DNA from: Marasmius tenuissimus
Lineage: Eukaryota > Basidiomycota > Agaricomycetes > Agaricales > Marasmiaceae
Length of the DNA stretch: 64,000 bases
Assembly (NCBI GenBank): GCA_029532415.1
Contig: JAQOTA010000052.1
Coordinates: 1,550,001 to 1,614,000 of the forward strand
Reading direction: 5' to 3'
Made by a program: the position numbers and the translations under genes. This document shows, in pieces, positions 1-12,456 of this stretch. The notes below the pieces were generated by a model. The model made no database searches. It was not told the origin of the DNA and worked only from the letters and a program-made list of their open reading frames with translations. Position 1 is the stretch's first letter, and each line of letters begins with the position of its first letter.

Positions 1-208
1 CTACAACGACGTTGTAAGCTCTTCTAAGGAGCTTTATAGTGGAGACGTCTATCGATTCTGGTGTTACAAGGCAAACGGTCTGGAAAGCGACCTCTGGGGG
101 TACGGGTGGGGAAGGATGGACATCTTGAAGAGCAGCAGCTAAAGTGAGAGCTCCAGGAAGATAATGGTCTGAAGTAACGAGCGTAACGAAGGCATAAGAG
201 TCTGCCAT
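1..208 (-). CDS. Glycogenin (GT8 glycosyltransferase), 5' end only
   Basis: Only the first ~69 codons are inside the window; the gene runs off the left edge. Translating the minus strand from the ATG at 206-208 gives a start MADSYAFVTLVTSDHYLPG followed by GALTLAAALQDVH, then CLVTPESIDVSTIKLLRR. This is the typical N-terminus of glycogenin, the self-glucosylating GT8 enzyme that primes glycogen synthesis in the cytosol using UDP-glucose. The DxD metal-binding motif and acceptor tyrosine would lie beyond the edge. No intron is seen in the visible part. A glycogenin gene has been reported near the HD mating locus of some Agaricomycetes (recalled, not checked), which fits the HD genes at 10-14 kb. 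The opposite strand is also open at 2-142 but that translation looks unlike a protein. Confidence 0.82.
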   Translation of the reverse strand, partial: MADSYAFVTLVTSDHYLPGALTLAAALQDVHPSPPVPPEVAFQTVCLVTPESIDVSTIKLLRRAYNVVV

Positions 209-785
209 CGACGATGAAGAGGAAGGAAAGGGAAACGGAGGGGAAGGGGAAGGGCCGAGGTGGAAGATGAAAGTCAAGATTGGATACGACCTGGAAGGTA
301 TGCCTGCCTAGAGTTCTCTATCACGTAAACAATCAACAATAACTCCTCCGGTCCCTCTCATCATCGAAAATTTTCTGCGTATTATGTACACTCAGTCATA
401 CAAACCTGACGGAAGTCGCTTCTGCCACGTCCTACAGAGTAAACAGAATGCAAAGACTGTGATCAGACTCGGCATGACGCGTTGCAGGTTACGGTCGAGT
501 AAATGGCTCGACCTCGTTCACAACCCTTCTTTCGGTTTCCATCAGATTCACAATCTGGGACAAGGGGTAAAGCTATATATTGTTATACAGGCATTCCCGA
601 ATGAGCATGAGCATCAGGCAAAGTCGCGTTCTGGGATTGAGCTCGTAAAGAGGGGAGAAGAGCATTGACATCGTGGGCAGCGCCATCGAGAGTGACGTCC
701 TCGCGTCCTCCGGGTCACCGGCATTTCTGTCCTTGACTGTCATCACCTTCACCATTCCCTATCTGCCAGTGTCAATGGGCAGCTA
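209..785. other. Intergenic, glycogenin / ABC1-kinase divergent promoter region
   Basis: These 577 bases separate two divergently transcribed genes. Short open frames exist on both strands (for example 384-668) but they have no recognisable motif and are best read as chance. I see no RNA gene or repeat here. Confidence 0.5.
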
Positions 786-3177
786 ATGGCTCTCTTCTGT
801 TGTCGTTCAAGGCTTCTATCGACGACAACTTCGACTTTCTCTCGGAGAAACGGTTCAACATGGTCCTCTCAGCACGCGAGATTCCCCTCATTCTTCAATT
901 CGACCCCCATTCCTCGCCATTCTCTCGGGAGAAAGGCACTTTGGCTGATCCCCATATCTGGGGGTCTAGCCCTCTATTTTGCACCTCGAAAACCAAATTC
1001 TGTTATCCCTACAATCATCTCTTCACCTTCCATCATTCCATGTCCACCAACGACGGAAAAATCAAACCAAGAACACATTATACTCTCACCGGCAGAGGAA
1101 GAACTCACATGGGGCTCAAGGATAATCGTTCTGCTTCGGGATAGAGTTTGGGAACCTATTCTAACCGCCAAACGATTCGTTCACCTTCTCTATCTATTCG
1201 TTCCTGTTATCCTCACGAGCCCGATGCTCCTGGTCGGAAAACCGAGGAAGCGGCACAACGGTGATGGTTGGGGCGCAATTTGGTGGTATGACCTTCTGGT
1301 CGCCAGGATGCAAACAGCGGGACCAACGTTCATAAAGGTAAAGCACCCGCCTATCTCCATCCTTTGTTCCTTGCCCATTCATATACATGAATCGTCTCTC
1401 CGGCAGTTGGCGCAGTGGGCCGCGTCTCGCGCGGACCTTTTCCCATCCGCACTCTGCGAACGAATGGGTGCATTACATTCTCGGGGGAAATCGCATTCCT
1501 TCAAGCACACGAAAAAGGTCATAGAAAGAGTTTTCCAACGTCCGTTCGATCAAGTATTCGAATACTTTGATGAGACGCCGATAGGAACCGGGGCGATAGC
1601 GCAAGTGCGTAGCATGCTTTGTATCTGGCTATTTCCGGATACTAATTGAAACCTCCTGAACTTCAATAGGTATATCGCGCAGTTCTTAAACAAGACCTTA
1701 TCCCTCCGTCATATCTCGGACCGAGGCGGCACAGAAAGTCCCCAGCAGCCGCCATATCCCCAGTTATACTAGACCACCCCCCTCCTTCTATCCCCACTGC
1801 TGCAGTTGCCATCAAGGTCATTCACCCGCGAGTCCAGAAGACCATAGCGCGGGATCTCTCTATCATGTCCTTCTTCGCCCATTTCATCGCCTTGTTTCCG
1901 GGTATGCAGTGGTTATCACTCCCCGAAGAAGTGGACGTATTCGGTGGGATGATGTTCCAACAACTGGATCTCAGGCACGAAGCGGATAATTTGCTCACGT
2001 TCGAGCACAATTTTGCGTCCCGCAAGGTTCCTGTGAAGTTCCCGAGGCCTTTGAAGGAGTTCTCTACCAAAGATCTCCTCATAGAAGAGTATGAGAATGC
2101 ATTACCCCTAGAGAACTTCTTGAAGTATGGTGGCGGCCCATTCGACCAGCAAATAGCTACCGTTGGATTGAATGCGTTCCTCGTGAGTTCTAAGTTCTTT
2201 GATCTTCTTTACTTCAATCTTATCTCTATGCTTATCGTCAGAACATGCTCCTCCTCGACAATTTTGTGCATTCCGACTTGCACCCAGGGAACATCATGAT
2301 CAAGTTCAGCAAACCCCCGTCCACAAGTTACCTCCTCAACAACCTCTGGCTCACCATCAAACACTCCTTCACCTCCTCCTCGGAATCTGATTCTCCAGCG
2401 TTCATCCCACCTCCCGACTACTCCGAGTCGGATTCCATAGTCCAACGACTACAGAAACTTCCATGTGAAGACACCAAAGCATGGGAAGACGAACTTGGAT
2501 CACTCCACTCCGCGGGATACATCCCCGAACTCATCTTCATAGACGCAGGCCTTGTAACCACCCTCTCCTCCACAAACCGAACCAACTTCCTCGACCTATT
2601 CAAGTCCCTCGCAGAATTCGACGGCTACCGCACGGGTCAATTGATGATTGAACGGTGTCGCACGCCCGAACTGGCGACTGACCCGGAGACATTTGCGTTG
2701 AAGATGCAGCATCTGGTGTTGAGCGTCAAACGCAAGACGTTCTCGCTGGGTCAGATCAGGATCTCGGATATCCTCCGTCAGGTTCTCCTGGCTGTCCGTC
2801 AACACCACGTTAAGATGGAGGGAGACTTCATCAACACCGTCATATCCGTCCTACTCCTCGAAGGAATCGGCCGTCAACTCGACCCGGAACTGGATTTGTT
2901 CAAGAGCGCGTTACCTATCCTACGACAACTGGGCGGTCAGATGGCAAAGAAGGAGCAAATGAAAGATTTCCAGACTTTGCCCAAGTCGAATTTGGGAGCG
3001 TTGTTGAAGGTCTGGGTGTGGGCGGAGGCGAGGTCGTTTATCTCGGCGTCGATAGTCAATGCGGACGAGTTGATTAGGTATGATTGGTAAGTTGTGCTTT
3101 GACTTTCTATAGGTTCAAGGGTTGGGGTGATTGACTGTTTCTGTCCAAATCCTTTCAGGCTGGCGCCGAACATATAG
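786..3177 (+). CDS. ABC1/UbiB-family atypical kinase, ADCK2-like, mitochondrial
   Basis: Five exons: 786-1337, 1407-1604, 1670-2182, 2242-3086 and 3159-3177 (stop TAG 3175-3177). The N-terminus is rich in Arg/Ser without acidic residues, as in a mitochondrial presequence, followed by a hydrophobic stretch around residues 50-65. The ABC1 hallmark is present as KLAQWAASRADLFP spanning the first splice junction (a variant of the KxGQ motif), then the kinase lysine in VAIKVIHP, and the catalytic/metal site in HSDLHPGN just after intron 3. A late IDAG supplies the DFG-like aspartate. The QWA.SR.DLFP form resembles ADCK2 more than Coq8. Family members are mitochondrial atypical kinases tied to coenzyme Q or lipid metabolism; the precise substrate is not known. 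The frame is intact throughout. Confidence 0.85.
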
Positions 3178-3459
3178 TAGGACTTCCGATTAGGGACACC
3201 TCGTGAATGTGACGGGACGCGCTGGTTTTTGGGCGGAACTAGCGTCGAACTACGCTCAGTTGGGCATCATAGATTTCTCTTTCGCGTGGAAGACATGTAC
3301 ATTTATTGTACTTCGTAAACTTATTTCTTCGAATAATCACGGGTTCCTCCAGGTTATCTTTTCTTCGTAGATGCTCTTCACATCCGTAAATGCATACAGA
3401 GTAGCATACACGTTAATCCAGAATTTCCGCATCCCAGTCTCGGTGGCGGTCTATCATCT

Positions 3460-5092
<1,633 letters not shown>

Positions 5093-5390
5093 TGTGAGTC
5101 AGAGAACAGCGATGAAGATGGCGACATCCTGGGAGGCCCATATGTATATTCGAGTCGTGGGGTCTGACAAAGATACGCGGGGAGCAGCGCGGGAAATCCG
5201 GCATAAATTTAGCATCGCGGTCCGCGAAGCCGGAGACGCGACAACCATTGACAGTTACCCTGAACCCATTCCCTTTCTTTCTTGTGAACGGCCATCGTCA
5301 TACGGATACAACGACAAGACCTCTCAGATAGTCATGCTTCCTACATGACAAAATGTTCTTGCCTATCTTCACGAAGCTGAGAGAAATCAA

Positions 5391-5990
5391 CAACCTCAAA
5401 ACCAAACTATTGACATTCAGAAGTACCGGAGTCGAAACAAGCAGGATTCAACCATGAGTTCTCAGTTCAGCGAGGTCCATTGCTTTGCTTGCGACAATTC
5501 ATAGCGCTTGGACTACTATCGGATACGCCACTGCAGTCATTTTCACCCTCTCGTGATCAGCAGGATCAGCTAGATGCGACAGCACACTGTCCGGGGCTCC
5601 TTCGCCTCTCTGGGCAAGAGTTATCATCGCTGTAACCGTCCTAGTCACCTCTTCAAGTATATCGATTTCAAGTATAAGATGGAACTTCATGGAGGTAAAG
5701 CCTGAACGAACAGGGAGGTCCAAAGCTTTACCACTCAACACTAAGGTGCCTGGTGCGGTTTCTGTCGCTCGTTCAATTAGATACCTACAACCAAACTACG
5801 ACGACAAACATGTCTTTCCGTCTCAAGGGCGTCCTCATAAGAGTCGCCAACGTCGTTCCGTCCGGGCCTAGCTGATACATTCAAGGGATCTAGAACTTGA
5901 AGCTGACAGGGGTATAGGATATGGCGAGGGCAAGGATAGGTACAATATTAGCGGAGATTGGAGAATGTGTTCAGCTCGACGAAGATCCTC
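5391..5990 (-). repeat. Segment copy A of an unassigned ~0.6-kb duplicated sequence
   Basis: The block beginning near 5391 (aacaacctcaaaaccaaac) recurs near 7281 (aacaacctcgagcgaaacc), and similarity continues through the stretch around 5512 (actatcgga), 5700 (aaagcctgaacgaacag), 5855 (gtccgggcctagc) and 5905 (tctagaacttgaagct). The coding sense, if any, is minus: a frame at 5499-5741 reads SGKALDLPVRSGF, matched in copy B by SDKALDLSVRSGF. The copies differ by many substitutions and small indels, so neither looks like a maintained gene. I do not recognise the source. Confidence 0.6.
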
Positions 5991-6109
5991 AAAGGGTGTG
6001 GCTGACGGTCTATGCCATTGCCGTCAAATATCGAGCAGTCTTAGCCTATCTTTGAGCAAAAAAGCGCACTTCCCAACTGAAAGTCTGAGATTATACGCAA
6101 GATAAGCGA

Positions 6110-6954
6110 TCAGTCGACTTCAACGGTGACAGACGGGGGACTGGGTATCACTTTGACGGATTCTAAAACGTCTTTTCAGCCCGTTGGACCCGTCGAAACA
6201 ATCAAGAATCGCACGCACCTTTGGAACACTAGATACCAGCCCATGGCCCCTCCCCCTCAGAATCACAATTGGAAACACCACTGACACATAACCCAACATC
6301 GCAATCCTAAACCAAAGAAACCACCCTCCAGAATCCTGAGGTTTCCCGCCATAAATGACCAACAGGAAGATGTCGCGGTAGAAATACACCATGAACGTCG
6401 CGAATAACACGACTTTCTGATGAAGTTGTACGAGTAGTGTCTCCCTCCACCACGGGGTAACGAGGAAGGTGAGTATGCTTAGGAGACTGGTGTAGAGCTA
6501 GTAAACGCCTGTTAGCAAATGTTGCTACTAAATGTTAAGGCAATGCGACGTACAAAAGGAGCCGCGATCACCACACACTCCGCCTGACTCTGCCTTGGGG
6601 AGTCAAAGGACCAGGAAGAAACATTGCCGCAAGACCGAGTGTGTGGATCAAGTATAATATTCTGATGGCAGTCCGTCTCCCGGTTTCTGAGGTTGTGGAC
6701 TGAGGACCCAGTTCGACTTCGTCGTCTTCATCGCGTGAGCTAACGCGCGTCCAGACTGCATGAGCCAAGAGAGCGACAGCCGATGCTACCGAAAAGTAGA
6801 CAGGAAATGCGAGACTGTCCATTGAGCTGTGGGCCACCAATCATGGGGTAAGAGTTGTCATTTGCCATTCCTCGACGTACAGAGCTAGCACGCACCTTGT
6901 CGTGTCAAAAGTGGACCACAAAGACCCTAATGGCTCAGAGTCAGAAGTATCCAT
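6110..6954 (-). pseudogene. Truncated ABC-transporter (MRP-type) N-terminal paralogue
   Basis: This minus-strand segment is homologous to the first ~230 residues of the full transporter at 15740-22186. Exon 1 (ATG at 6952-6954) reads MDTSDSEPLGSLWSTFDTTS and, like the full gene, splices to an exon beginning [12 protein letters not shown]. Later blocks also match: LYTSLLS, then FATFMVYFYRDIFLLVIYGG against [19 protein letters not shown]. The sequence stops near 6110 in the exon that begins NPS, and there are no later transmembrane or nucleotide-binding domains. One frame break near 6605-6607 (AAA on plus, T run on the coding strand) is cured by one extra base, matching the homopolymer problem seen elsewhere in this window. 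The loss of both NBDs is the real reason for calling it a pseudogene. Confidence 0.8.
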
Positions 6955-7280
6955 AGCGCAAAGGGAGAAAGAGAAAGGGAAGAGGTTTCAATCGGAGGCC
7001 GTAGCGTTATGTTAGTGATTTCAGAGTCATTACTTCAATTCAGTTCCTACGTCGGGTTTCAAGGACATTTCACTGATCACCAATGGCGAGAACCTCAGCC
7101 GTTGCATTGGATGACGATACACGGGGGTTGCCAGTATATCGGTCGTACTGGACAGTTGAACGTGGTGGACGGGAAGAAGGAAGATCCTTTCGGGAGGCTG
7201 GTGTACCGACGCTACGGGCATCTTTCCGCGATATCCGATTCCCTATTTAGGCTAATCAAATTTCTCATATCCGAATCAAC

Positions 7281-8010
7281 AACCTCGAGCGAAACCAAAC
7301 CTATCGACAATTGCCATTATTTGGACTCAGGCTAGAGTCGAGACATCCAGGATTGAAAACGCAAAATTATGAACTCAGAGGTACACCTTGCCTTGCTGGC
7401 AATAGTTCATAGCGCGTCAACCACTATCGGACACACTGCTGAATCGTTTCAACTTTCAACCCTCTCTTGATCAACAAAATCAACTAGACCACCGATGCGA
7501 CTATATACTACCTGGGACTCCTCCGCTTCTCTGGGCATGAGTTATCGCCGTAGCCATTCTCAAGCATATCAACCTCAAGTACCGGACGCAACTTCATAGA
7601 AAAGCCTGAACGAACAGAGAGGTCCAAAGCTTTGTCACTCAACATCAAGGTGTGCAGTGGCTTCCGACCTGTCGGTCTTTCAACCGAGCTCGATTAGATA
7701 CCTACAACCAGTCTTCAACGACAGACACGACTTTTCATCGCAAGAGCCTCCCGCGACTGAATGATTGGAGTCGCCAACGTCGTCCCGTCCGGGCCTAGCC
7801 GTCAAGGGATCTAGAACTTGAAGCTGGCAGGGGGTATAGAATATGGCGAGAGCAAAAATAGGCACAGCTCGATTTCCAGCCATAAACCGAATGCGATCGA
7901 CGCGAGAGCCTGGAGAACCGACAAGTGAGCGCGTCGTCTGCTGCTTCATTTCATCCTCAGAAACCGACCAGACTGCCTGCAGCTGGTAAATCATATGAGA
8001 TGAGAAAAAC
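7281..8010 (-). repeat. Segment copy B of the unassigned duplicated sequence
   Basis: The second copy of the sequence at 5391-5990, in the same orientation and 1.89 kb away. The minus frame 7680-8012 contains IFALAIFYTPCQLQVLDPL and ARPGRDDVGDS, whose counterparts in copy A are PILALAISYTP and ARPGRNDVGDS in shifted frames. This suggests a once-coding region with a hydrophobic segment, now decayed in both copies. It does not match any family I can name. Confidence 0.55.
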
Positions 8011-8262
8011 ACTCAACGGATATTCGCAGGCCCGAGGCACTGGGCGATGTGGTGCCGCCGCCAGGGAGCGCCAGGGGGAGAGGGAAGTTCCAGATAGTTT
8101 GATCATCATCAATATGGGAAAAAAAACTGTAAAGGAGGTGGCGCACTCCCTCCATAAATGACATCACATCCCAAAAGCCCCGCTCTCTCCCAAAAAAAAA
8201 AACACCACCACCTCCCACTCCTCACTCCCCCCCTGCCCCTGCCCCACCCTCCCCAGAAGACG

Positions 8263-9478
8263 ATGGCCATCCCCCAAGCTCTCCTAGCCCAGCTAAATCA
8301 AATCGAAAAGGACGCAACGTTCTCTGGGTCACTCCCAAAAGTCCGATCGTCCACGGGGAAACTCTACTTTGTTAAACTGGGCTCTCCGAGTGAGAAGGAG
8401 CAGTTTTTGGGCGAGGCAGCGTCTCTCAAGGCTATCGATGAAGGAGCACCGGGGTTGGCTCCAAAGGTATACTTATCTGGGGTGACGGAGGATGGGAAAC
8501 CGTATTTTATCACTGAATATAAGGAAATGGGATCGTTGTCCAGTGCGGCGGCGGTTACGCTTGGGAAGCGTCTGGCGGAGATGCATGGAACGAGCAGCAA
8601 TGGGAAAGGGTTTGGGTTTGAGGTTGCTACATATTGTGGGACGACGAGGATGGAGAATGGGTGGTTTGATACGTGGGCGGAGTGTTATACCATAAAAATT
8701 GAAGAGTTGTTGGGTTACCTGAGGAAGAAGGGAGGCAGTTCGTATGCTCACTTGATTAGGAAGGGAGAGAGAGTTCGGGATGAGTACGCCTTTCTTTGCA
8801 TTCGAGTGAACTGATAGCTCACTTTTTCGCCTTTGTAGAGTGATTCCAAAGCTACTTGGTATAACAATGCTTGTACAGGCCAAGTACTAACTCACCTACT
8901 GACTCGCTGTCAACTCCCAAAGGTCCTCTGAAGATTGAACCCGTCATTCTTCACGGCGACCTTTGGGTGAGTACAACCCCGGCCCTCCTTCCGCCTGGTG
9001 ACTGACTGTGTCCCATCTCAGAGCGGAAACGCAGGGACAGACACGTCCACCGGTGAACCAGTCATCTACGACCCGTCTTCTTACTACGGTCACAACGAAG
9101 CAGAGTAAGTCCGGCCTTTCTTTCAAGCATCCGCATAGTCGCTCACCGGCACCCTCCCGTCCCACAGCCTATCCATCGCCAGAATATTCGGGGATTCCCC
9201 CAGTCCTTCTACACAGAATACCACAAACACATCCCAAAGACGGACCCACAAGACCAATACGAACTCCGTAGCGATCTCTACGAGCTATATCACTACCTGA
9301 ACCACACTGTTCTATTTGGGGTAAGTAGGTTCAGCTGCATCCTCCCGCACGTTGCTAACGAAACGCGGCACGCCACTCCCTTCCTTTCTCTCTCTACCCC
9401 GTCTCCCTACTTATCTAGGGCGGCTACACGTCGAGCGCTATAGCAAAGATGGACCGTTTGTTGGATGCAAAGCTATGA
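8263..9478 (+). CDS. FN3K: Ketosamine-3-kinase / fructosamine-3-kinase family protein
   Basis: The ATG at 8263 starts MAIPQALLAQLNQIE. The N-lobe carries the ATP-binding region FVKLGSPSEKEQFLGEAASL and the hinge KPYFITEYKEMGS; the FN3K-specific TYCGTTRMENGWFDTWAEC follows. Further exons give IEPVILHGDLW.GN, the catalytic HGDLW motif, then PVIYDPSSYYGHNEADLSIA, the metal-binding aspartate loop, and a C-terminal exon GGYTSSAIAKMDRLLDAK ending at TGA 9476-9478. The family phosphorylates ketosamines on glycated proteins, promoting deglycation, in the cytosol. At 9190-9193 the frame breaks: SIARIFG is in one frame and GFPQSFYTEYHKHIP in the next, and one extra G in the run of four restores the family's FGGF motif. 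I read this as a probable sequencing deletion, not a dead gene. Confidence 0.88.
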
Positions 9479-10297
9479 CACAAAACCCAAAACCCAAAAA
9501 CCAAACACCAAACACAAACATCGAACGCAAACAACGCTGTTTACCAAACATCTTGCTTTGTATACCAACTACTCCTTTGTACGCCGAAATATCCCCGCTT
9601 TGCACACAACTTTTTTTCTCTTTCGAAAGACAAACAGACCAATAATGACGACTTGACGATTCTAATTAGTACAGCAAAATGTATATATGTATGTAAAACG
9701 ACCATAAGTATAGTGAATAATGATACAGCGAATACAGCGTTATGAGCAAATTCATTCATTCGACAGCAAAACAGCAGAGCCAGAAGGAAACGGAGATGTG
9801 CAAAGAAACGAAAACAAACAGAGCAGATGAGAGATAAGAGTAAAACGATACAGTATGTAGAGTAACGAGATGAGAGAGAATGAAAACAAAGGAAACGTGA
9901 CAGCAAGAGACGACAGGAGAGGGAACCAGAGAAAATAGAGATGGAGAGGGCGAAATAAGAAACAAACGACAAAGCAAGAAAAAGCAAGCAAGATCGATCC
10001 GAGAACCATGTTATCGGATTCATTATTATACAGCACATCACATCTGTGCATGTGTGCGTGCAAGGAATAGCACCGCCCATCCCAGGGCCTAACAGCAACT
10101 CAACTCGGCGCTGTAGCTGTAGCTGTGGCCCGTAGAGCCCCATACGCCTCGTGTTCCATTCACAGAGACGCAGAGTGCGGCAGTAAGCCATCTAGAGGGA
10201 GATGCGCATACACGTATCCCCCTCCAATAACGTCGAACAAATCAAAGCATGTCCGACTTCGATCAGATCCCAAACCCAGCCAGAGAACCATTTTCAC
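9479..10297. other. Intergenic, convergent 3' ends of FN3K and HD2
   Basis: About 820 bases lie between two convergent genes. The segment 9700-9990 is purine-rich on plus (pyrimidine-rich on minus), giving a long minus open frame (9541-10191) that reads as Leu/Ser/Phe/Cys runs. I treat this as a compositional artefact of untranslated DNA. No RNA gene or repeat was recognised. Confidence 0.5.
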
Positions 10298-12242
10298 CTA
10301 GCCAGACATCTGGAACCCAAATCCGAGATCATCGAAGAAGGAAAACTCTTCTCCCGTTGTCCCAAATCCAGTTGGGAACATAATCTGCACATCGTCGGCT
10401 TTGCCAGCAGTAGGTGGCAGAGCGAACGAGAACCCAGAGCCGTCGTTGTCGAATGGGAAATCAGTCCCCGCCACTGCAACCGCCTGCGGCAGATCAACAG
10501 GCGAGAACAACGGCGACGCCGTATCCGAAGACGACGAATCCGATGACGAAAAGCTCGACACAGAAGACTGTCGTCTGAGACTCGACGACGATGTAGATGA
10601 GATAGTCGACGCAAACGACGTAACCCTCGAATCCAAAGGCGGTGTCGGCGACCTCGACCCCCGTCTCTGCGGATTCTTCGGCGTCCTCCTCGGCAACCCA
10701 GCCTGTTTCCTCGGTTTCCTCGTTGGCGTCATCACCACACCGGTAACAGCACCGGTCGGAATAGGCCTCGACCCTGGCACCACAACGCTGGGTGTCTCCC
10801 CACAGGTGGTCGGACGGTCTTTGCGTACGTAGCCGCATCTGGGAGTTTAGGTCCGGCACCTCTCCAGTAACACAAATACTGCTCTGGAACGTCGCGGAGG
10901 TCGATGTGGAATCGCGTGCCGAATTGTTTGATGAGTTCCTCTACGGGGTCCAAGTTGGCCTGTTGTTGTGCTTGAGTGAGGCGTGGGTTGGCTTTGGCGA
11001 GTTGAGCGGCGCGGCCACGGGGTTTCTTGGGTCTTCTCAGGTGGGGTGGTTGGGTGAGGATGTAGGGTCGGCGGTCCCAAACGGGTGGGGGGAGATGTGG
11101 GCGGGTGGTTCGGTGGGGGAATTGTTCGGATGTGGGGAGTTCGTCTTTGCGGTTTGAAAGGCGCGGGAAGGGGAGCAGAGGAAGGGTTGAGTGGGTTTTC
11201 AGTGGAGTCGGTGGTCCGGGTGTATCGCGGTGTGTGGAAGGACTACGAAAATTGTCTTAGCGTACGTTTGGGTGGACGAGGAGATTACTCACAGCATGCT
11301 TGCTCTCGGGCCTGAAATCTCTCTCTTCCCTCTCCAAATCAGCACTGGCAACCTTCTCAGCTAGCTCCACCGTGCTCGCGCCTTCAGCTTGCAGCAGATA
11401 ACTCGGTAGTCCGGTGCGCAGTTTCTCAATGTTCTCATCGGCGAATCCACTGCTTCGTTGGGGGTGGTACTTCTCGCCCTTTTCGGCGTGCTGTGCCTTT
11501 GTTCGTCTACGTCGGTTTTGGAACTGTGACAAGGTCGAAAGTGAGTGGCGAGAAAGAGATATGCGAGGAGATGTCGGAGGCGTACCCAGACTTCTATTTG
11601 GCGTTTGGACATTCCGGATTTCGCAGCTAGATGTTCCTGGTCGGCCGCAGAGGGCTTTGGGTTCATGTCGAAGTATCGCTCGAGGACTGGGGTGTAGGCC
11701 TAACGCGAGAAGGTCAGTACAGAGCTAAAACATGTCCGGAGAGAACTTGCGTGGTTGAAGGGCCGTTTCTCGTCAACATCAATGGCGGCTCTGCGTTGTA
11801 AGAACGAGTCCAATTCCCGGAGTACCTCAGGTAGAATTTCTTGCTCAAAACGAGTCTGGAAGAGTTGTCGCAGCTGTTCGACGACCGAGGGAATTGTTGA
11901 TTGAAGCGATAGGGACGCCCCAGTCGAGACTGATGCCAGACGGGCGCAAGTCTTACTGAACGTTTCTGAGTAAGAGGATATCAGTCCATTTACATCGTGT
12001 TGGAGTTGTTCACGAAGCGTGAGTGGGACTTGGGACTGATCAAGCTGTTCATAGAATGTCTGGGGAATGATTATCTGGAGAGGTGCAATGTGCAAAGGGG
12101 AGGTAGGGAACTCTTTGAAGGGTACACCTGGCCATCGTGATTCATAAATCGCTTTGGCAGTGGCAGCGAACTGGCGTGGGCGTGATATAAAGGCAGCAGC
12201 GTGTTCAAGGGTGAGGCTTGCTGAACGTGTCGCAAGGCTCAT
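10298..12242 (-). CDS. HD2: HD2 homeodomain mating-type transcription factor
   Basis: Minus-strand gene of the A mating locus, divergent from HD1. Exon 1 12242-11751 (MSLATRSASLTLEHAA.., 164 codons) is the dimerisation region; exon 2 11699-11586 and exon 3 11523-11293 carry the homeodomain, YTPVLERYFDMNP..KRQIEVW|FQNRRRRTKA, with an intron exactly after the Trp of WFQNRR. The WFQNRR helix 3 is typical-homeodomain (HD2 class). The first intron (11700-11750) is GC-AG. After a GTGAGT intron (donor 11292) the natural-looking frame is SNRKDELPTSEQF..RRPYILTQPP, then PVEELIKQFGTRFHIDLRD (about 10900), and finally a Ser-rich tail 10783-10298 (RKPRKQAGLPRRTPKN.., end FQMSG). Two frame changes, between exon 3 and the proline-rich part and near 10798-10801 (C4 run), remain unexplained by introns. 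The product should pair with a non-allelic HD1 protein in the nucleus to switch on dikaryon development. Confidence 0.87.
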
Positions 12243-12456
12243 TGCTGGATCGAGGATAGGAGAATGAAAAGTGAAGCGATGAGGACGTGAGGGGGTAGGA
12301 AATAAACCAGAGTCTTTTGTTCGCCAGGAAAGGTCAATGATTATGTAAGCCTCGTAATCCACCATTGTTCGCCACTTTTGGAAGGCGCGGAGCCTGAAAA
12401 CCGCGAGCAGTGTGCTCTCACACCATCTTCTCACCCGCTCACTCAACTTCACAGTC
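12243..12456. promoter_or_regulatory. Bidirectional HD2/HD1 promoter
   Basis: Only 214 bases separate the HD2 start (12242, minus) from the HD1 start (12457, plus). Divergent HD pairs sharing a short promoter are the standard arrangement in Agaricomycetes. In dikaryons HD heterodimers commonly repress such promoters, but I could not pick out a defined operator here. Confidence 0.6.

Noticed and set aside
1..142. Plus-strand C-terminal open frame at the left edge
   Set aside because: The minus strand of the same bases is a clear glycogenin N-terminus.
9541..10191. Long minus-strand open frame of 216 codons
   Set aside because: It translates to Leu/Ser/Phe/Cys runs from a pyrimidine-rich tract between convergent gene ends, with no motif.
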